A stretch of DNA of 64,000 bases from Bradyrhizobium sp. S69 (GTDB taxonomy: Bacteria > Pseudomonadota > Alphaproteobacteria > Rhizobiales > Xanthobacteraceae): assembly GCF_009766005.1 (NCBI RefSeq), contig NZ_LMUK01000042.1:442745-506744 (forward strand). Direction: 5' to 3'. The notes beneath the pieces are model-generated. The model was not told the origin of the DNA, searched no databases, and saw nothing but the letters and a program-made list of their open reading frames with translations. Shown piece by piece: positions 59,499 through 64,000 of the stretch (position 1 is the stretch's first letter; each line of letters opens with the position of its first letter). The position numbers were made by a program, and so were the translations under genes.

Positions 59499-60026
59499 TT
59501 ATTTCAAGGGGGTGGGCTTGCCGGTGCCATTCCGTTCTCGATCGGGTTCCGCGACCAGCTTGACGCACCGCATGAAGTGCGCCCGATCCTCCGGCGGCAA
59601 GGGAGCGAGCAATGCTGCCTGCAGCCGCGCGGCGCCGGCGACGATTTTCAACAGCACGGCCTTGCCGGCCGGCGCCAGCAACACCTCGGCGGAGCGGCCA
59701 TCGCTGCCGTTGTTGCGCTTGGTGATCAGCGAGCGCTTCACCATCCGGTTGATCATTTCTCCGAGCGTGCTGCGATCGATGCGAATGTGGTTGGAAAGTT
59801 CGGTCAGGGTCAAGGTGCCCAGCTGATGCAGCGTCAGCAGCACGCCGAACTGCCGCGGTGTGATGTCGTTTTGTCTGGTCAGTTGTTCATAAAGCGCGGT
59901 CGCGCGGGTATCGAGCAGCCGCACCAGAAAACCGAGGCCCTTTTCGAGCTGCAGCGTACGCGCGGTGTCCGCCGGTGACCTCTCTTCCGTAGCGGAACGT
60001 GCGTCTGATTTTGGCGGGGTCTTCAT
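59499..60026 (-). CDS. MarR-family transcriptional regulator
   Basis: A 175-residue winged-helix regulator. L-G-T-L-T-L-T-E-L-S-N-H-I-R-I-D-R-S-T-L-G-E-M-I-N-R-M-V is the helix-turn-helix with recognition helix, and the wing is R-N-N-G-S-D-G-R-S-A-E-V-L-L. MarR proteins usually release DNA on binding an aromatic acid. It is transcribed toward the Rieske operon with a 150-bp gap that contains the palindrome at 59400-59411. ATG 60026 with GAGAG upstream is preferred over a longer reading from 60068. Confidence 0.9.
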   Translation of the reverse strand: MKTPPKSDARSATEERSPADTARTLQLEKGLGFLVRLLDTRATALYEQLTRQNDITPRQFGVLLTLHQLGTLTLTELSNHIRIDRSTLGEMINRMVKRSLITKRNNGSDGRSAEVLLAPAGKAVLLKIVAGAARLQAALLAPLPPEDRAHFMRCVKLVAEPDRERNGTGKPTPLK

Positions 60027-60121
60027 CGGACTCTCTGAACGGAGAAGGAAAACACCGCTTGATAACACGATGTTTGGAAGACCTGAATAAACCTATATCG
60101 GCATGACAGGAGTAAACGACG

Positions 60122-60433
60122 TCACTCAGGAAGGCTCAGGATCGTTTTGAGCAGTTTCGGAAACCGTGCATTGATGTCCTCCTCGCGCAGGACATTACGG
60201 TGTTCGACACCTTGCTTTGACGTCCGGACCAGGCCGGCCTCCCGCAGGATCCGAAAGTGATTGGACAAGGTCGACTTGGCCATGTCAGGGCAAGGCGCCG
60301 CCTCGGTGCACGACATGCACTCGTCCTTGGCGACCAGGCTCTTGATAATGCGCAGCCGCATCGGATCCGCGAGGGCTGCAAGCACCCCGGCCAATGTGAT
60401 CTCGTCTCGCGGTGGGTGGACGAACTGCACCAT
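60122..60433 (-). CDS. ArsR-family winged-helix regulator with a cysteine cluster
   Basis: A 103-residue ArsR/SmtB-type protein. L-A-A-L-A-D-P-M-R-L-R-I-I-K-S-L is the N-terminal core, and D-M-A-K-S-T-L-S-N-H-F-R-I-L-R-E-A-G-L-V is the helix-turn-helix. Between them are C39, C42 and C48 (E-C-M-S-C-T-E-A-A-P-C), in the region just before the recognition helices where metal- or thiol-sensing cysteines are placed in other ArsR proteins. It is divergent from an SDR gene across a 94-bp region with two palindromes. It may sense metal, oxidant or reactive quinones. Confidence 0.88.
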   Translation of the reverse strand: MVQFVHPPRDEITLAGVLAALADPMRLRIIKSLVAKDECMSCTEAAPCPDMAKSTLSNHFRILREAGLVRTSKQGVEHRNVLREEDINARFPKLLKTILSLPE

Positions 60434-60454
60434 GCGCAAAATATAGCATCCCCC

Positions 60455-60489
60455 TTGAACTCGTTCAATGGTTCACTAGTTCTGAACTA
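60455..60489. promoter_or_regulatory. Two adjacent inverted repeats, candidate ArsR operators
   Basis: TTGAAC-TC-GTTCAA (60455-60468) and TAGTTC-T-GAACTA (60477-60489) lie side by side in the divergent region between the ArsR gene and the SDR gene. Both share the half-site GTTC/GAAC. Two related dyads in 35 bp suggest binding of two regulator dimers controlling both genes. Confidence 0.6.
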
Positions 60490-60527
60490 TTGAATATCGG
60501 CGTTCTGCCGGATGAGGGGGACCTGCT

Positions 60528-61280
60528 ATGACCAAGCGACTTGAAGGAAAAGTGGCACTTGTGACCGGTGCATCCAAGGGAATCGGCGCTGAAATCGCCG
60601 CCCGGCTCGCGGCCGAGGGTGCGGCGGTCGCCGTGAACTATAGCTCCAGCAAGGAGGCCGCCGACCGCGTGGTCGCGGCCATCATCGCCAAGGGAGGCAA
60701 AGCCGTCGCCGTCCACGGTAACTTGGCTGATGCCAAAGATGTGAAAGGCGTGGTCGCGGAAACTGTCAAGGCGTTCGGTGCGATTGACATCCTGGTCAAC
60801 AATGCGGGCGTATACGAATTCGCGCCGCTGGAGGCCATCACCCCCGAACACTTCCACAGGCAATTCGATCTCAATGTGCTCGGCCTGCTGCTGGTTTCGG
60901 GGGAAGCGGCACGGCACTTCAATGCCAAGGGCGGAAGCATCATCAACATCAGCTCCGGCGTGTCGACGATCGCGCCGGCGAACGCCGCGGTCTACACCGC
61001 GACGAAAGCCTCGGTGGATGCGATCTCCGCCGTGTTGGCCAAGGAATTGGCGCCGCGCAAGATCCGCGTCAACGCGGTCAATCCGGGCATGATCGTCACC
61101 GAAGGCGTCGTATCCGCCGGCCTGCACGAGGGTGATATGCGCAAGTGGATCGAATCGACGACCCCGCTTGGCCGCGTCGGCACGGTCCAGGAAATCGCTG
61201 CCGCGGTGGCCTTCTTTGCTTCGGACGACGCCTCCTACGTCACGGGCGAGACCCTCCACGTGACCGGCGGCCTTCGCTGA
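60528..61280 (+). CDS. Short-chain dehydrogenase/reductase
   Basis: A 250-residue classical SDR: T-G-A-S-K-G-I-G at 14-21, N-Y-S-S-S after strand two (NADP(H) preference), N-N-A-G, N-I-S-S-G and Y-T-A-T-K. It belongs to the FabG-like subgroup often induced together with ArsR-type or LysR-type stress regulators. GGGGGA precedes the ATG. The RND efflux genes begin 127 bp downstream on the same strand, so the three may respond to the same signal. Substrate unknown. Confidence 0.9.
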   Translation: MTKRLEGKVALVTGASKGIGAEIAARLAAEGAAVAVNYSSSKEAADRVVAAIIAKGGKAVAVHGNLADAKDVKGVVAETVKAFGAIDILVNNAGVYEFAPLEAITPEHFHRQFDLNVLGLLLVSGEAARHFNAKGGSIINISSGVSTIAPANAAVYTATKASVDAISAVLAKELAPRKIRVNAVNPGMIVTEGVVSAGLHEGDMRKWIESTTPLGRVGTVQEIAAAVAFFASDDASYVTGETLHVTGGLR

Positions 61281-61407
61281 CAACGAACCGGTAGCTCCAG
61301 GGGACGGCGATTTCGAAGGTCGTCGTCTCCCGCAGCGAAGGGCGATGCTCGTCTCCGAGCAAAAAGCCAATTCCCAAGAAGACTCGTAAGAACGCACGGA
61401 CAGTTTC

Positions 61408-62652
61408 ATGGATCAAATCACCGATCGCTCGAAAATAAAAAGAACAGTAGATCCTTCTGCCGCCCGACCGGTCCGAACAGCGGCGAGCGTCGTCGCGGCG
61501 GTGGCTCTCATTCTTGGGGCGGGCTATTTCGGCCTTTCGCACTATTACAAAGGCGCCGGTCAGGTCGCCCCGCCGCAGGCGGCGCCTCCGCCGGTAACCG
61601 TCAGCAAGCCTTTGCAGCGTGATATCGATACACGGCTTGGATTTCTGGGGCAGTTCTCGGCGATCAACCGAGTAGAGTTGCGGGCCCAGGTCGGCGGTAT
61701 CCTGACCGAAATTCACTTCGAAGACGGTCAGATCGTGCACAAGGGCGACTTGCTGTTTACGATCGACCCGCGACCATACGAAATCAAACTCGCGCAAGCC
61801 ACCGCGGCACTGCAAACCGCAACTGCACACATTGCGCTCGCGAACAATCAGCTCTCGCGCGCCCAGTCGCTTCGGCGCAGTGATTTTGCGACCCAGGAGA
61901 CGGTCGATCAGCGTACCTACGATCAGGACGCTTCAGCAGCCGCCGTCGAGGATGCCAAGGCGCGGATTCGGGATGCCCAACTCGACCTCGAATATTGCCG
62001 CGTCACGGCGCCTTTCACCGGGCGGATCGGGGCTCGCCAGGTCTCGATCGGGAGCCTGGTCGCGGGTAGCCGGGCCGCGGTCAGCCCGACCACCCTGCTC
62101 GCAACATTGGTCTCGCTCGATCCGATCTACCTCGATTTCGACATGAGCGAATCCGACTTCCTGACCTTTTCGCGCGAACGAGCCAAGGGCGGCGGCCCGC
62201 TCGCCGACAAAGTCGTGATCGGCTTGAGCGATGAGAACAACTTTGCACGCGAGGGCATGCTCGACTTCGTCGACAACACTCTCGATCGCTCGAGCGGAAC
62301 GATCCACGCGCGCGCCACGGTACCCAACGCCGATCTTTTTCTCGCGCCCGGCCAGTTCGCGCGGCTTCGCGTCGCGGTCGCGCCGCCCACGGCCGTTCTG
62401 ATGCTGCCCGATGCGGCGGTCGTGCTCGACCAGTCCCAGCACCTCGTGATGACGGTTTCCCCCGATGGGACCGTGGTGCCGAAGATCGTCGAGACCGGTG
62501 ATCTCCGCGGCGGCCTGCGGGTCATTCGGTCCGGACTGGATCCTGGCGACCGGGTTGTCATCGATGGACTGGTACGCGCCGTTCCGGGCTCGAAAGTCGC
62601 GCCGCAGGATGGTGCGATTCACTACGACGCGGCCGTTGACGGCCAAGGTTGA
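61408..62652 (+). CDS. RND efflux pump periplasmic adaptor (membrane fusion protein, MexE/AcrA type)
   Basis: A 414-residue adaptor with an N-terminal membrane anchor or signal helix (A-A-S-V-V-A-A-V-A-L-I-L-G-A-G-Y-F). The lipoyl half-motifs are V-E-L-R-A-Q-V-G-G-I-L and the V-T-A-P-F-T-G-R-I-G segment; between them is the alpha-hairpin. It lacks a lipobox cysteine, so it is anchored by the N-terminal helix. It links the inner-membrane RND transporter to an outer-membrane channel; no channel gene is seen within the window. Confidence 0.92.
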   Translation: MDQITDRSKIKRTVDPSAARPVRTAASVVAAVALILGAGYFGLSHYYKGAGQVAPPQAAPPPVTVSKPLQRDIDTRLGFLGQFSAINRVELRAQVGGILTEIHFEDGQIVHKGDLLFTIDPRPYEIKLAQATAALQTATAHIALANNQLSRAQSLRRSDFATQETVDQRTYDQDASAAAVEDAKARIRDAQLDLEYCRVTAPFTGRIGARQVSIGSLVAGSRAAVSPTTLLATLVSLDPIYLDFDMSESDFLTFSRERAKGGGPLADKVVIGLSDENNFAREGMLDFVDNTLDRSSGTIHARATVPNADLFLAPGQFARLRVAVAPPTAVLMLPDAAVVLDQSQHLVMTVSPDGTVVPKIVETGDLRGGLRVIRSGLDPGDRVVIDGLVRAVPGSKVAPQDGAIHYDAAVDGQG

Positions 62653-62667
62653 GCCAGGAGTTTCCCC

Positions 62668-64000
62668 GTGCGCCTTACACACACTTTTATCGATCGGCCG
62701 ATCTTCGCCACCGTTCTGAGTGTCTTCGTGACCCTGATCGGGCTTGGCGCGCTCGCGATCCTGCCGGTGGCCCAATATCCGGAGATCGTGCCGCCGACGG
62801 TACAGGTCACCACGAGCTATCCGGGCGCATCGGCAGAGACCGTCTCACGCACCGTCGCGACCCCGCTCGAGCAGCAGATCAACGGCGTCGAGAACATGCT
62901 CTATTTGAGCAGCCAGTCCACCGGAGATGGCAAGCTCACGGTCACCGTGACATTCCGGATCGGCACCGACCTGAATGTCGCGCAGATGCTGACGCAAAAC
63001 CGGGTGCAGGATGCGCTGCCGCGGCTGCCGGACGACGTCCAGCGCCTCGGCGTCCAGGTCAGGAAGTCGACACCCAATATTCTGTTGGCGGTTCACCTCT
63101 ATTCGCCGGATAGCTCGCGGGACACGCTGTATCTGTCGAACTATGCGACGTTGCACGTGAAGGATGTCCTTGCGCGATTGCCTGGCGTCGGCGACGTCCA
63201 GTTCCAGGGCGCCCGCGAATACGCCATGCGTATCTGGCTCGATCCGGACAAGGTCGCGGCCCACGATCTGAACGCCGCCGAAGTATTGGCAGCGCTTCGC
63301 GCGCAGAACCTACAGGTTTCCGCGGGGATCCTGAACCAACCGCCTGTCGCTTCGGCTCAAGCCTACCAGATCAATGTGGAAGCGCTCGGACGGCTGGCGA
63401 CACCCGAACAGTTCGCCGAGATCGTGCTCAAGTCCGATCCGCAAGGCCGCGTCACGCGCCTGCGCGATGTCGGACGCGTCGAAGTCGGCGCGGCCGATTA
63501 TGGCTCGACCGCTTACATGGACCGCGGGCCGGGCATTCCGTTGCTGATCTTCGCCCAGCCCGGCGCCAACTCGCTCGAGGTGGAGAAGGAGGTGCTGTCC
63601 AGCATGGAGCCGCTCGCCAAGCAGTTTCCGCCCGGCGTCGCCTACAAGGTGATCTACGATCCGACGATCTTCGTCGGCAAATCCGTTGATGAAGTCATCA
63701 GGACCATCTTCATCGCGATCCTGCTGGTGGTCGGAGTGGTGTTCCTGTTTCTGCAGAGCTGGCGGGCCGCGATCATCCCGGTGATCGCGATACCGGTATC
63801 GCTGGTCGGCACCTTCACGGTGCTCTGGGCGGTCGGCATCTCGCTGAACAATTTGTCTTTGTTCGGACTGGTGCTGGCGGTGGGCATCGTGGTCGATGAC
63901 GCCATCGTCGTCGTGGAAAACGTCGAGCGCAATCTAGAGCGCGGCATGACGCCGGCAAAGGCTGCGCATACCACGATGGACGAGGTCGGCGGCGCGCTGA
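62668..64000 (+). CDS. RND efflux transporter permease (MexF/AcrB type), truncated by the window edge
   Basis: The first 444 codons of a large inner-membrane proton/drug antiporter. GTG start with AGGAG eight bases upstream. F-I-D-R-P-I-F-A-T-V-L is the standard N-terminus, followed by helix 1 and the porter domain (Y-P-G-A-S-A-E-T-V, V-A-T-P-L-E-Q-Q-I-N-G-V). The helices near the end (L-V-V-G-V-V-F-L-F-L-Q-S-W-R-A and V-G-I-V-V-D-D-A-I-V-V-V-E-N) include the paired Asp residues of the proton relay. Full members are about 1050 residues. It lies 15 bp after the adaptor gene. Confidence 0.95.
   Translation, partial: MRLTHTFIDRPIFATVLSVFVTLIGLGALAILPVAQYPEIVPPTVQVTTSYPGASAETVSRTVATPLEQQINGVENMLYLSSQSTGDGKLTVTVTFRIGTDLNVAQMLTQNRVQDALPRLPDDVQRLGVQVRKSTPNILLAVHLYSPDSSRDTLYLSNYATLHVKDVLARLPGVGDVQFQGAREYAMRIWLDPDKVAAHDLNAAEVLAALRAQNLQVSAGILNQPPVASAQAYQINVEALGRLATPEQFAEIVLKSDPQGRVTRLRDVGRVEVGAADYGSTAYMDRGPGIPLLIFAQPGANSLEVEKEVLSSMEPLAKQFPPGVAYKVIYDPTIFVGKSVDEVIRTIFIAILLVVGVVFLFLQSWRAAIIPVIAIPVSLVGTFTVLWAVGISLNNLSLFGLVLAVGIVVDDAIVVVENVERNLERGMTPAKAAHTTMDEVGGAL

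Noticed and set aside
1..64000. CRISPR arrays, insertion sequences, integrase or phage genes, tRNA-linked island ends
   Set aside because: No regularly spaced repeats, transposase-like or integrase-like proteins, or tRNA genes were seen by eye on either strand.

Overview
The window looks like a chromosomal segment of an alphaproteobacterium of the Bradyrhizobium/Rhodopseudomonas group. The evidence is high G+C coding sequence, intergenic palindromic repeats that I recall from that group, GTG starts and ATGA/GTGA stop-start overlaps in tightly packed operons, and many small-molecule ABC transporters and oxygenases. I saw no tRNA, rRNA, CRISPR array, insertion sequence or phage gene.

Layout. 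1-8.2 kb: surface polysaccharide genes (edge fragment of an acyltransferase, glycosyltransferase, export protein, metallophosphatase, priming sugar transferase, FkbM methyltransferase, UDP-glucose dehydrogenase, UDP-glucuronate epimerase). 8.2-18.5 kb: a minus-strand catabolic operon (CoA ligase, TetR, SDR, Baeyer-Villiger monooxygenase of the 4-hydroxyacetophenone type, 2-hydroxychromene-2-carboxylate isomerase family protein), divergent from a complete branched-chain-type ABC transporter, with a palindrome between them. 18.7-32.3 kb: hydantoin conversion (N-carbamoyl-D-amino acid hydrolase, racemase, D-hydantoinase), an orphan TRAP binding protein, and a plus-strand operon running from the hydantoinase through three oxidoreductases into an oligopeptide-type ABC transporter. 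32.7-38.2 kb: BMP-family ABC importer plus a cysteine hydrolase. 38.2-54.9 kb: a large divergent aromatic-acid catabolic cluster. 55-57.6 kb: two unrecognised genes and repeat-rich noncoding DNA. 57.6-60.0 kb: a second Rieske oxygenase with a HicB-like partner and a MarR regulator. 60.1-64 kb: Cys-rich ArsR regulator, divergent SDR, and an RND efflux pump running off the right edge.

The most interesting region is 38.2-54.9 kb. It holds a complete Rieske ring-hydroxylating dioxygenase (reductase, alpha, beta, ferredoxin), a dihydrodiol dehydrogenase, an extradiol dioxygenase, an ACMSD-type decarboxylase, a ring-fission hydrolase, a dienoate hydratase and CoA ligases. The order of reactions matches the p-cumate (4-isopropylbenzoate) cmt pathway of Pseudomonas putida. 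The embedded TetR protein resembles CymR as I remember it, and the divergent promoter region carries a palindrome close to the cumate operator. Beside the intact extradiol enzyme is a paralogue that has lost all three metal ligands and two further active-site residues. The cluster also contains an unrecognised gene locked into the operon by overlaps at both ends, a 2-oxoglutarate/Fe(II) dioxygenase and a third VOC protein. The aldolase and aldehyde dehydrogenase expected at the end of the pathway are not in the window.
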